Shown here: in pieces, positions 36,463 to 45,294 of the stretch
Numbering within the stretch: position 1 is the first letter of the stretch
Layout of the letters: each line of letters starts with the position of its first letter
Assembly (NCBI RefSeq): GCF_007004765.1
Contig: NZ_VIKR01000003.1
Coordinates: 558,001-622,000 of the forward strand
Direction: 5' to 3'
From: Aliikangiella marina
GTDB lineage: Bacteria > Pseudomonadota > Gammaproteobacteria > Enterobacterales > Kangiellaceae
DNA length: 64,000 bases
Notes under the pieces: model-generated
Database searches by the model: none
Told to the model about the DNA's origin: nothing
The model's input: the letters and a program-made list of their open reading frames with translations, nothing else
Program-made: the position numbers and the translations under genes

Positions 36463-37842
36463 TTAGGCCGACAAATTGTTGGGGTGGTTATTTGATTGAT
36501 TTTTTAGTGATAGTTTTTGGTTTAGCTGAACGATTCGCATTGCCATTTCTAGCGATTGGTCCGCATTTAAACGTGGGTCAACCAAACTTTTATAAGCGCG
36601 ATTGAGATCAAACTCCGTCAGTCCTCGAGCACCTCCAATGCATTCCGTGACATGCTCACCGGTCAGCTCAAAGTGCACGCCGCCCAACTGGCTATCCATT
36701 TCCTTGTGGATGACAAATGCTTGCGATAGCTCATCAATAATGGCATCGAATCGTCTGGTTTTTACCCCTTGTGAAGTTACCGAGGTATTGCCATGCATTG
36801 GATCGCAACACCAAAGCGGCGTTCGTCCCTGTGACTTGATCGCAGTAATTAATTTGGGCAGGTGAGATTGAATATTTTTATTACCGAAACGGGTAATGAG
36901 TAATAGTCTCCCCGGTGCATTATCGGGGTCAAGTTGGTCGCAAAGCTTGAGTAGCTGCTCTGGTGAGCAATTTGAACTTATCTTGATACCGACCGGATTT
37001 GCGATGCCCCGCATATACTCGACGTGGGCCGAGTTGAGTTGCGCTGTTCGCATGCCAATCCATGGAAGATGGGTAGAAAGATTATACCAGTTACCATTGT
37101 CCCCCAGCCGAGTAAGGGCTTGTTCGTAGTGTAAATGAAGCGCTTCGTGGCAAGTATAGATTCTATCTTTAATTTCGTGTCTCGATTTATCTTGAGTGAG
37201 GTTATCAACTAACGCAATTGAATCTCGAATATGGGTAAGAATTTGATGATACTCGGCTTCAAATGGCGAGTGAGCAACAAAGTCTAAGTCCCAGCTATCC
37301 ATTAGGGAGAAGTCTGCAAATTTGTTTTCTACTAAGGTACGAATGTAGTTAAGGGTCAACGAGGCAAATGAATAGCCTTTGAGTAAACGCCTCGGATCTG
37401 GTGCCCTTTCTCTTGGGTTAAAGTTCGCGCTGTTAATTAAGTCACCTCGGTAACTTGGCAAGCTAATTCCATCAATAGTTTCGGTCTCGGTTGAACGTGG
37501 CTTTGCGTATTGCCCAGCCATTCTACCAACTTTGATTACTGGTTTATTCAATCCATGGACAAGCACCAGCGACATTTGCAGGAGTATTTTTAATTTGCTA
37601 GAAATGACATCGGCGTTACAATCCGCGAACAATTCAGCACAATCACCACCCTGAAGAATGAAAGCTTCCCCTTTGGCGGCCTCTGCAACCTTTGCTCTTA
37701 GTTCTTCTATTTCATTGACGCCAACAAGTGGTGGTAGCAGACTCAGCTCGTCAATGACCTTGGTAAGCTGGACCGTGTCGGTATAGTTTGCTTGCTGGGA
37801 TACTTGAAAATTTTGCCAAGTATCGGGTTGCCAAGAGCGCAT
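36463..37842 (-). CDS. Class II (plant-type) DAHP synthase
   Basis: A 459-residue 3-deoxy-7-phosphoheptulonate synthase, the first enzyme of aromatic amino-acid synthesis, joining phosphoenolpyruvate and erythrose 4-phosphate. The class II pattern is clear: FILQGGDCAELF near residue 80, KVGRMAGQYAKPRS and the later FELTGEHVTECIGGA. It is not the class I AroF/G/H type. The ATG at 37842 is the start of a normal-length protein. A possible 22-codon upstream frame (37875-37943) stands in its leader. Confidence 0.93.
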   Translation of the reverse strand: MRSWQPDTWQNFQVSQQANYTDTVQLTKVIDELSLLPPLVGVNEIEELRAKVAEAAKGEAFILQGGDCAELFADCNADVISSKLKILLQMSLVLVHGLNKPVIKVGRMAGQYAKPRSTETETIDGISLPSYRGDLINSANFNPRERAPDPRRLLKGYSFASLTLNYIRTLVENKFADFSLMDSWDLDFVAHSPFEAEYHQILTHIRDSIALVDNLTQDKSRHEIKDRIYTCHEALHLHYEQALTRLGDNGNWYNLSTHLPWIGMRTAQLNSAHVEYMRGIANPVGIKISSNCSPEQLLKLCDQLDPDNAPGRLLLITRFGNKNIQSHLPKLITAIKSQGRTPLWCCDPMHGNTSVTSQGVKTRRFDAIIDELSQAFVIHKEMDSQLGGVHFELTGEHVTECIGGARGLTEFDLNRAYKSLVDPRLNADQSLEMAMRIVQLNQKLSLKNQSNNHPNNLSA

Positions 37843-37874
37843 GAGTTTAACTCGTTTTCACTGTTGCTAGCGGA

Positions 37875-37943
37875 TTATTTCGCATCGGTGCAGCACTTAG
37901 AAGGGATTGTGGCATGCTGAATAACACTCAGGATCAAATTCAT
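37875..37943 (-). CDS. Possible 22-residue leader peptide before DAHP synthase
   Basis: An ATG at 37943 is preceded by AGAAGGA eight bases upstream, the best ribosome site in this region. It reads MNLILSVIQHATIPSKCC-, ending TAA at 37875, 32 bases before the DAHP synthase start. No aromatic residue is encoded, so it is not a classical attenuator. It could be a translational control frame or chance. Confidence 0.25.
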   Translation of the reverse strand: MNLILSVIQHATIPSKCCTDAK

Positions 37944-38090
37944 ATTTGCAGTCCTTCTATGTCCGTTATACAACCATTCTTATAAGGCCGATCGAAGTTG
38001 AGATCTAATTGCCGGTAGCGAGAAAAATTGATAGTGGTATATTAGCAAAATAACCGTCAGTAATCACTGTCGCGTAAATTGATAAAAACT

Positions 38091-38114
38091 ATGCACAGAA
38101 ATTGTACAGTGCAT
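38091..38114. repeat. Inverted repeat upstream of radA
   Basis: ATGCAC and GTGCAT arms surround 12 bases, about 80 bases before the radA start codon. It could be an operator. It does not match the TyrR box TGTAAA-N6-TTTACA. Confidence 0.3.
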
Positions 38115-38195
38115 ACCGATAAAAAGCGTTTGTTATGTTTTTTCATCAAAAGCCTGTTTAGGCTCATCACTAAAACCGATTAGAAGAAATTTTGA

Positions 38196-39563
38196 ATGTC
38201 GAAAGTTAAAACCCAATATGCCTGTACCGAATGTGGAGCAATTGCACCAAAATGGTCAGGGCAATGCAGTGAGTGCGGCCAATGGAATACACTGGTTGAG
38301 CAAATTGAAGCTAAAAAAGGACCACAAAATGCGCGCTTTGCAGGTTATGCAGGTGCCGACCAAAAACTGCAAAAGCTTAGTGAAGTAGAACATTCGGATA
38401 CTGTACGAATCGCCACTAGTCTCAGCGAACTCGATAGGGTGCTGGGCGGCGGGCTCGTTCCAGGTTCGGTGGTGTTGATTGGGGGGGACCCCGGTATCGG
38501 TAAGTCGACGATATTGTTGCAATCCATGTGTCATTTAAGCGAGAAGTTAAACGCGCTTTATGTAACCGGTGAAGAGTCTGCACAACAAATATCCATGCGA
38601 GCCAAGCGACTCGGCCTTAATGGTGAAAACTTGAGTCTCCTGACTGAGACACAAGTGGAGACGATTATCGCGACATCTCAAACTTTGCAACCTCAAGTCA
38701 TGGTGATTGATTCGATTCAAACAATCTACACCGATTTACTGCAATCGGCGCCCGGTGGTGTCGCGCAGGTGAGAGAAAGTACCGCGCAGTTGGTGCGTTA
38801 TGCGAAACAAAAGGGTATCGCGTTATTTGTTGTGGGCCATGTGACCAAAGATGGTGCTCTCGCCGGACCGAGAGTACTTGAGCATATGGTCGACGCGGTG
38901 CTCTACTTTGAGGGTGAGCGAGATGGACGATATCGAATTTTACGGGCTGTAAAAAATCGTTTTGGGGCGGTTAATGAGCTCGGCGTATTTGCAATGACCG
39001 AAGAAGGCTTAAAAGAAGTTCAAAACCCGTCAGCAATTTTTTTGTCTCGTTATCAACAAGCTGCAGCAGGCAGTGCGGTAACCGTAACTTGGGAAGGCTC
39101 GCGACCGTTATTGGTGGAAGTTCAAGCATTGGTCGACGAATCACATCTCGGAAATCCGCGACGGGTGGCAGTCGGACTTGAACAAAACCGGTTAGCAATG
39201 TTATTGGCCGTGCTGTCTCGCCATGGAGGCGTTTTTTGTCATGATCAAGATGTATTTCTGAATGTTGTCGGTGGTGTGAGAGTCATGGAGACTAGTGCTG
39301 ATTTAGCGTTAGTGAGTTCAGTAGTCTCCAGTCTTCGAAATCAAGTATTACCGCAAGACTTAATTGTCTTCGGCGAGTTAGGGTTGGCTGGAGAAATCAG
39401 ACCGGTGCCAAACGGACAGGAACGTATCAAAGAAGCCAAAAAGCATGGATTTAAAACCGCGATAGTGCCTCAGGCAAACCTACCTAAAAAGTCGATGCAA
39501 GGCATAAAAACGATTGGTGTGAATCATTTAAGCGAAGCGATCAGTGCACTCGGGGAGGTCTAA
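38196..39563 (+). CDS. radA: DNA repair protein RadA (Sms)
   Basis: 455 residues. RadA is a DnaB-like/RecA-like ATPase that extends strand exchange during recombination repair. The N-terminal zinc finger has Cys10, Cys13, Cys24 and Cys27; the Walker A is GGDPGIGKST (96-105); the KNRFG motif is present in RAVKNRFGA; and the Lon-like C-terminal domain contains GLAGEIRPV. Length is normal. It is alone, divergent from DAHP synthase and convergent with the PilZ gene. Confidence 0.95.
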   Translation: MSKVKTQYACTECGAIAPKWSGQCSECGQWNTLVEQIEAKKGPQNARFAGYAGADQKLQKLSEVEHSDTVRIATSLSELDRVLGGGLVPGSVVLIGGDPGIGKSTILLQSMCHLSEKLNALYVTGEESAQQISMRAKRLGLNGENLSLLTETQVETIIATSQTLQPQVMVIDSIQTIYTDLLQSAPGGVAQVRESTAQLVRYAKQKGIALFVVGHVTKDGALAGPRVLEHMVDAVLYFEGERDGRYRILRAVKNRFGAVNELGVFAMTEEGLKEVQNPSAIFLSRYQQAAAGSAVTVTWEGSRPLLVEVQALVDESHLGNPRRVAVGLEQNRLAMLLAVLSRHGGVFCHDQDVFLNVVGGVRVMETSADLALVSSVVSSLRNQVLPQDLIVFGELGLAGEIRPVPNGQERIKEAKKHGFKTAIVPQANLPKKSMQGIKTIGVNHLSEAISALGEV

Positions 39564-39719
39564 TCGTACTGCTGGTTCTCCTTCAACCTGGTACGTCGCC
39601 AATCGGTATAAATGATTAATTGGGGACAGGTATTTGTGCGAAGCTATAAAAGCGGATTTACCGGCAGGCAGTTGATCACGATGAGTTATTGGTGGGTTAT
39701 TGCTAGTGGCTGTCTGCCA

Positions 39720-40088
39720 CTAAGAATGACTGAGGGACTCAAAGTCTCTTTCAAGTAGTTGGCTGTCGCCCAAGTTGAGTTCCACTAAACGGCGTAAATG
39801 AGTAATGCTATCCAGATCGATATGACGACATTCAAGACCTAAAGAGCCGCCGTCCTGGTGAGTCAATTTAAGGTTCATTGATATCAGCGCTGAAGGGTCA
39901 TCACTTAGTGGTATTCTCAATTCAAAATCAGACTCTTTATCAAGTGGGTCGAGGTGATTAATTTTAACGAGCGCACCGTGCAAGGATAAATCGATCACTT
40001 GGCATTCAACCGGCTCTTCATTGATGATGAATACCGCTTCAGCTTCAAATTGCACGCGATTAAAGTGTCTTCGCTCTTGATCGGACAT
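39720..40088 (-). CDS. PilZ-domain c-di-GMP-binding protein
   Basis: About 122 residues of a single PilZ domain. The RxxxR c-di-GMP motif is ERRHFNRV near the N-terminus, and D/NxSxxG is DLSLHGALVK. The domain ends near MNLKLTHQDGGSLGLECRHIDLD. I prefer the ATG ending at 40088 (MSDQERRHFNR) because it puts RxxxR at the usual distance from the start. An ATG at 40130 adds 14 residues; neither has a clear ribosome site. It is a good candidate to read signals from the GGDEF/EAL protein at 54261, but no link is shown. Confidence 0.82.
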   Translation of the reverse strand: MSDQERRHFNRVQFEAEAVFIINEEPVECQVIDLSLHGALVKINHLDPLDKESDFELRIPLSDDPSALISMNLKLTHQDGGSLGLECRHIDLDSITHLRRLVELNLGDSQLLERDFESLSHS

Positions 40089-40242
40089 GATTTTAGGTCG
40101 AGTTAAAAAACTATCTACTAAATTTAGCATATAAAACTAAATTTTGACCGCATTTTTGAGTCAAAATTAATCAAAGTTGTTGGGTGTGGGAATCCTACAG
40201 ATAAGGTAAAATGTCGATTCAGTTAATCAACTAAGCGATTCG

Positions 40243-41178
40243 ATGACAATTCAATGGTATCCCGGGCACATGCACAAGGCCCAAAAAGAAATCAAACAGG
40301 CATTGCCTGGGATTGATGTCATTATCGAAGTGGTCGATGCAAGAATCCCATTTAGCAGCGCTAATCCGGTGATTGCTGAGCTATCCTCTCACAAAGGCCT
40401 GAACACGCCAATAATCAAAGTAATCAACAAGATTGATTTGGCTGATGATAAGACCACCGCCCTGTGGTGCGAGTATCTCGATAGTCAACAAGGCGTCAAA
40501 TCCTTACCAGTGACCTCCAATCAACCCGAACTGGTTAAAAAAATCATTCCTTTATGCCATAAAATGGTACCGCAAAGGAGGGAAAAGGGGGAGTCGGTGA
40601 GAGCCATGATTATGGGAATCCCGAATGTTGGTAAATCGACTATTATCAATATCTTATCAGGTAGAACTATCGCGAAAGTTGGCAACGAGCCGGCGGTAAC
40701 TCAGAGACAGCAACGTATAGACTTAGCGGAAAAAGTGACCTTGCATGATACGCCTGGAATTTTGTGGCCTAAGATAGAAAACCGTCATAGTAGTTATCGT
40801 CTCGCAATCACTGGAGCAATTAAAGATACTGCACTTGCTTATGATGATATCGCGTTTTACGCAGTCGATTATTTTGCCGCGTATTACCCAGACCGATTAA
40901 ACGAGCACTTTAAACTCGACTTTAATCCCTCTGATACGCTTCAGCTGCTGGAAGAAATCGGTCGAAAACGAGGTTGTCTCAAGGCCGGTGGTCGAGTCGA
41001 TCTTGATCGTGTTTGTAAAATTCTCATCCATGAATACCGCAGTGGTTCAATCGGCAAGATCAGTCTTGAAACGCCGGAGATGATTACTAACGAACTAGTG
41101 GTTGTTGAGCAAGAGAAACGAGAAAAAGAAGCGAAAAAAGCAGCCCGTAAAAAAGCATTTAAGAAGAAAAAAAGATAA
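40243..41178 (+). CDS. ylqF: Ribosome biogenesis GTPase YlqF/RbgA-type
   Basis: A 311-residue circularly permuted GTPase that helps large-subunit assembly. The motif order is permuted, with G4 NKID (VINKIDLAD) before G1 GIPNVGKS and G3 DTPG. The N-terminal WYPGHMHKAQKEI is the family signature, and the C-terminal part is helical and basic (KKAARKKAFKKKKR). Length is normal. Its stop codon overlaps the ATG of the DUF3820 gene (TAATG), so the two are translationally coupled. Confidence 0.92.
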   Translation: MTIQWYPGHMHKAQKEIKQALPGIDVIIEVVDARIPFSSANPVIAELSSHKGLNTPIIKVINKIDLADDKTTALWCEYLDSQQGVKSLPVTSNQPELVKKIIPLCHKMVPQRREKGESVRAMIMGIPNVGKSTIINILSGRTIAKVGNEPAVTQRQQRIDLAEKVTLHDTPGILWPKIENRHSSYRLAITGAIKDTALAYDDIAFYAVDYFAAYYPDRLNEHFKLDFNPSDTLQLLEEIGRKRGCLKAGGRVDLDRVCKILIHEYRSGSIGKISLETPEMITNELVVVEQEKREKEAKKAARKKAFKKKKR

Positions 41179-41399
41179 TGTTCGACAAACAAGACTTGGT
41201 ACGAGTAGCCAATACCAACATGCCATTTGGTAAACACCAAGGAATGAGACTGATTGAATTGCCCGAGCCTTATTTATTATGGTTTGCAGAAAAAGGATTT
41301 CCTGAAGGGCAGCTTGGGCGCCTGATGGCTTTAACGCTGGAAATCAAAATTAATGGATTAGAAGCATTAATTAAACCCTTGATTAAATCCGCCGATTGA
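41178..41399 (+). CDS. DUF3820 small protein
   Basis: 73 residues matching DUF3820 from end to end (MPFGKHQGMRLIELPEPYLLWFAEKGFPEGQLGRLMALTLEI in two conserved parts). The family occurs in many gammaproteobacteria and resembles short exonuclease-associated domains of RecQ/DnaQ-like proteins. Its function is not established. It overlaps ylqF by one base. Confidence 0.82.
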   Translation: MFDKQDLVRVANTNMPFGKHQGMRLIELPEPYLLWFAEKGFPEGQLGRLMALTLEIKINGLEALIKPLIKSAD

Positions 41400-41508
41400 T
41401 TGTTTAAAAATTCACCGCTCTTATACCCAACTTGTTGATCCAGATTATATTGTGCTGTCTTGGCATATTGTAGTATTGTCATCATAACAATAAGGCGAAG
41501 GGGGTATT

Positions 41509-42984
41509 ATGGGGCGTGATATAACCGAGCGTGAATATTCTGCTAGCGATTACGAACAGTTCAATAAAAGAATTCATGATCAGGTCGACTTGCTCAAGGA
41601 AGTCATAGCAAGGCCAGGTTTTGGAACCGATGAACCTTGTATAGGCGCAGAGCTGGAAGTCTACTTAATGGACGACAAGAGCGATGTCAGTCCTGTCAAT
41701 GTTCAATTGTTAGACATGCTCAATGATTCGCAGTTTCAAACAGAATTAAATAAATTTAATCTTGAAATAAACCTTTCACCGGTTAAAGCCGCAGGTAAAC
41801 CTTTCAGCAATCTCACTAAGGAGATGCTAACAAAATTCAACTATCTTTGGTCGACCGCAGAGCAAATTAATACACGCCCGCTAGCGGTAGGTATTTTACC
41901 CACCTTACAAGAAAAACATTTGTCGAATAAATACATGACTGATATCGGTCGCTATCGAGTATTAGGTCGCGAATTGCTTAAACAACGGGGAGAACCTTTC
42001 CATATTAAAATTGAAGGCGAAGAGTCGGTCGATTTTTTCTCTTCGGAAGTTTGCGTTGAAGGTGCCAACACTTCATTTCAAGTTCATTTAATGACCAAGC
42101 CAGATGAGTTTGCCAATGTATTTAACGCTGCTCAACTCACCTTACCGATGGCTCTTGGAGTGAGTGCAAACTCCGGAATTTTATTGGGTAATTGTCTCTG
42201 GGATGAGACTCGGGTGGTGCTATTTAAACAGTCAATCGACAACCGTATTCCGGATGCCTCCGGATGGCGACAACCCTCAAGAGTCACGTTTGGTCATGGT
42301 TGGGTGCGAAAAAGTGCCTGGGAATTATTTTCGGAAACGGTCAATCTTTATCAGCCAATTTTTCCGGAATTATACGATACCGATCCCGCTTTGGAAGTTC
42401 CCGAACTGGCAGAATTAAACTTGCACATGGGGACTACTTGGCCATGGAATCGCGCTGTTTATTCAAATCAAGGTAATGGTCATGTGAGAATGGAGTTTAG
42501 AGCCTTACCAGCTGGACCAACGGCATTAGATATGGCTGCAAATGCTGCCTTTTCGATCGGTATGGCAATGGGGCTTGCTGACAGAGTCGACGAATACATG
42601 GCGCGTATTCCATTTCGCTTTGCAGAATATAATTTTTATCGTGCCGCTAAGAAAGGATTAGATGCGACGATATTATGGCCACAAAAATATCAAAATAAAC
42701 CACAAGAGTTACCTTTGAAAAATGTGATAGACGACATGCTTCAAATTGCCAATGATGGTCTAGCCAAAATCAATGTAGAGAGAGCTGAGCGAGATAAATT
42801 CTTAAATATTATTCAGCGACGATTAGCGACTGGTATTAACGGCGCACATTGGAAGAAACAAACCTTGCGACATTTGAGAAAATCCATGGACAATCACCAA
42901 GCCTGCGCACAAATGCTTGATCGATACTTTGTCAATCAAATGGGAGGACAACCGGTTAGCGAATGGGAACGTTGTTGGAAATGA
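41509..42984 (+). CDS. Glutamate-cysteine ligase family 2-like enzyme
   Basis: A 491-residue enzyme of the GCS2-type amino-acid ligase superfamily. The metal/nucleotide region begins CIGAELEVYLMDD near residue 45; LNKFNLEINLSPV and the Arg-rich FRALPAGPTALDMAANAAF lie further on. The family joins an amino acid to the gamma- or alpha-carboxyl of another, with ATP; the true substrate here is unknown. AAGGCGAAGGGGG precedes the ATG. The stop codon overlaps the ATG of the acylase gene (ATGA), and a permease follows, so the three form a likely operon. Confidence 0.78.
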   Translation: MGRDITEREYSASDYEQFNKRIHDQVDLLKEVIARPGFGTDEPCIGAELEVYLMDDKSDVSPVNVQLLDMLNDSQFQTELNKFNLEINLSPVKAAGKPFSNLTKEMLTKFNYLWSTAEQINTRPLAVGILPTLQEKHLSNKYMTDIGRYRVLGRELLKQRGEPFHIKIEGEESVDFFSSEVCVEGANTSFQVHLMTKPDEFANVFNAAQLTLPMALGVSANSGILLGNCLWDETRVVLFKQSIDNRIPDASGWRQPSRVTFGHGWVRKSAWELFSETVNLYQPIFPELYDTDPALEVPELAELNLHMGTTWPWNRAVYSNQGNGHVRMEFRALPAGPTALDMAANAAFSIGMAMGLADRVDEYMARIPFRFAEYNFYRAAKKGLDATILWPQKYQNKPQELPLKNVIDDMLQIANDGLAKINVERAERDKFLNIIQRRLATGINGAHWKKQTLRHLRKSMDNHQACAQMLDRYFVNQMGGQPVSEWERCWK

Positions 42985-44006
42985 AGGTACTCAATCCAGA
43001 AATAACTTACTATGATGATAGTTTTCGCTCGCAAATTGAGCCGACGGCGTTAGGGTTTTTACGGCAACTAACGGGATTAACCATTTTTGATCTCAAAGGA
43101 AAGGACACTAGTCGGACTCGGGTTGTTACAACATTAATTCATGGCAACGAACCTTCTGGTTTTATCGCGTGTCACCTATGGTTAAGAAGCCAGTCGGTAC
43201 CAGCCACTAACGTGAGAGTATTAATTTGTAATCCAGAGGCGGCGCGCACCAAGCCCATTTTTACCAATCGTTATTTAAATACCAATGAAGACCTAAACCG
43301 TTTTTTTGATGCACCCGATAGTGACCAATCAGAGGTAGCCAACAGAGCGAGACAGATTAAACAGGCCGTTGCAGAGGTCAAACCCGAAGCGGTTATTGAT
43401 TTGCACAATACTTCAGGAGCCAGTCCAGCATTTGGAGTGGCGTTGAGCGAGAGTGATAATGTACTTGATCTGGTTTCTTTATTTTCACAAAAGCTGATTT
43501 TAACCGGGCTGCATGTTGGTGCGCTCATGGAACTCGACTTTAGCGCGCCGATTGCGACTATTGAATGCGGTGGTGCGAATGAAATTTTTTCTCACCAAGT
43601 AGCGACCGATGGATTACATGAATATTTCACGAGAGAATATATTTTCGACCATCATGCAGGCCGAGTTGAAGTTCATCGACATCCATTAAGAGTTGAGTTA
43701 GTTGAAGATGCATCGGTAGGTTTTTCGCATACTCGGTTACCGACAACAGACATTACTTTGCGAGCAGATGTTGAAACTTTAAACCAGCAGTATACACCAG
43801 CAGGCGAGTTCCTCGGCTGGTATGATGAGTCCCAACCCCTTCCTTTAAAAGCCATTGATGAGCAAGGTAACGATCAAATTCATCGCGTGATCGAAATAAA
43901 AAATGGCTGTCTTTTTGCCGGCCAAAAGCTCCAACTCTTCATGGTAACCACAACCTGCGAAATTGCAACTAACGACTGTTTGTTTTACGCTACTGCAGAA
44001 CAATAA
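42981..44006 (+). CDS. Aspartoacylase / succinylglutamate desuccinylase family enzyme
   Basis: About 341 residues of the zinc carboxypeptidase-like AspA/AstE family. Zinc ligands are His and Glu in IHGNEPSG and His in DLHNTSG; the catalytic Glu is in TIECGGAN, and NEDLNRFF and NTNEDL are further marks. The family cleaves N-acyl amino acids or peptides. The ATG at 42981 overlaps the upstream stop codon (ATGA) and is preferred; another ATG at 42963 is in frame. It is the second gene of the ligase-acylase-permease operon. Confidence 0.82.
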   Translation: MKVLNPEITYYDDSFRSQIEPTALGFLRQLTGLTIFDLKGKDTSRTRVVTTLIHGNEPSGFIACHLWLRSQSVPATNVRVLICNPEAARTKPIFTNRYLNTNEDLNRFFDAPDSDQSEVANRARQIKQAVAEVKPEAVIDLHNTSGASPAFGVALSESDNVLDLVSLFSQKLILTGLHVGALMELDFSAPIATIECGGANEIFSHQVATDGLHEYFTREYIFDHHAGRVEVHRHPLRVELVEDASVGFSHTRLPTTDITLRADVETLNQQYTPAGEFLGWYDESQPLPLKAIDEQGNDQIHRVIEIKNGCLFAGQKLQLFMVTTTCEIATNDCLFYATAEQ

Positions 44007-44025
44007 ATAATAATAGGGTCGATTT

Positions 44026-45174
44026 ATGGAATCAATGCATTCTGCTTTGGTTGTTGCTGCAGTATTGGGGCTGATTATTCTACTGGCTGAGAAGCTAGCG
44101 TTAACGCGCTATGGCAAGCCGCTCGGCACGGCACTGATCGCGATTATCTTAGGAGCATTATTAGCCAATATTGGCGTCATTCCGAGCGCATCAAATAGTA
44201 TACCGCTTTACGGTCACATCTTTCATTATATCGCCCCGATATCAATCTTTTTTTTAACTTTAGGCGTTAATTTAAAAAAGATTAAATCTGCCGGCATTCC
44301 CATGCTGATTCTATTTGCTTTGGGTTCGGTTGCTACTGTAATTGGTGTTTTCGTTGCGATGTTCATTATCAGTCCTGAGAGTGTTTTGGGAGAGGTAGCA
44401 CCAGCAATTGCGGGAATGATCGCGGGTACTTACACCGGCGGTAGTGTCAATTTCAATGCAATTGCCTTACATTATAAAGTTAATGAATCTGGGGTGTTAT
44501 TTGCCGGTACTGTGGCGGCTGATAATGTGATGACCACTTTATGGATACTCATAACCTTAGCCATTCCCAAAATAATGCAGCCATTTTGGCCTAGTAAGAA
44601 ATTAACGGGTAGCGATAAAAAATCGATAGCAGCGTCGCATCAAACAACCCATCAAGAAACCACTAACTTATCAAGTTTAATGGTACTGATTCCAACTGCT
44701 TTGGTTGCTTTGCTGTTGTCCGAATATGTATCGTCCCTTTGGCCCGTGATTCCTTCCATTTTAGTCATCACCACTATTGGTCTTGCCTTAGCGCAAACCA
44801 AGTACTTTCATGAGCTACCAGGCAGCCACTTGTTGGGTCTATATTTAGTGTATTTATTTTTAGCCGTCATCGGTGCGTTTTGTGAATTTGCGGCTATCAA
44901 TAACTTAGAAGAAATCGGATTTACATTGTTACTCTTTGTAGCCTGTGTTGTTTTAATACATGGTTTAGTGGTTATTTTTGTCGGTAAATTGTTAGTTAAT
45001 GATTGGCAAATGATTGCGATTGCGTCGCAAGCTAATATTGGTGGTGGGACTACCGCTATGGCGCTGGCTGAAACATTTGGTCGCAAAGAATTAATTGTAC
45101 CAGCAATATTAATCGGTACTATTGGTAACGCTGCCGGAACATATTTGGGCTTTATGGTAGTAGGGCTTCTTTAA
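44026..45174 (+). CDS. DUF819 (YjcL-like) membrane permease
   Basis: A 382-residue membrane protein with about ten helices and the DUF819 pattern: GVNLKKIKSAGIPMLILF, PAIAGMIAGTYTGGSVNFNAIALHY and IASQANIGGGTTAMALAETFGRKELIVPAILIGTIGNAAGTYLG near the C-terminus. The substrate of the family is not known. It starts 19 bases after the acylase gene and is likely co-transcribed with it, so it could move the acylated compound or its product. Confidence 0.82.
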   Translation: MESMHSALVVAAVLGLIILLAEKLALTRYGKPLGTALIAIILGALLANIGVIPSASNSIPLYGHIFHYIAPISIFFLTLGVNLKKIKSAGIPMLILFALGSVATVIGVFVAMFIISPESVLGEVAPAIAGMIAGTYTGGSVNFNAIALHYKVNESGVLFAGTVAADNVMTTLWILITLAIPKIMQPFWPSKKLTGSDKKSIAASHQTTHQETTNLSSLMVLIPTALVALLLSEYVSSLWPVIPSILVITTIGLALAQTKYFHELPGSHLLGLYLVYLFLAVIGAFCEFAAINNLEEIGFTLLLFVACVVLIHGLVVIFVGKLLVNDWQMIAIASQANIGGGTTAMALAETFGRKELIVPAILIGTIGNAAGTYLGFMVVGLL

Positions 45175-45294
45175 AATTTAATAAAAACAATATAAGAGCC
45201 CGTTAAGAAAATTATATAGGTTATTCAAATAAAATTCGTCAAATAGAATAATAAGCAAGTCGAGCAAATTGGAATATCGGAGAAGGAGAAAACA

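Larger units (their letters stand above)
37843..38195. other. Divergent intergenic region, 353 bases
   Basis: Between the DAHP synthase gene and radA. It holds a -10-like TATAAC on the minus strand (37965-37970), a possible small upstream frame, and an inverted repeat ATGCAC/GTGCAT at 38091-38114 nearer radA. Confidence 0.5.

Noticed and set aside
37875-37943. Classical aromatic attenuator before DAHP synthase
   Set aside because: The small frame contains no Phe, Tyr or Trp codons, and no terminator/antiterminator pair is evident.
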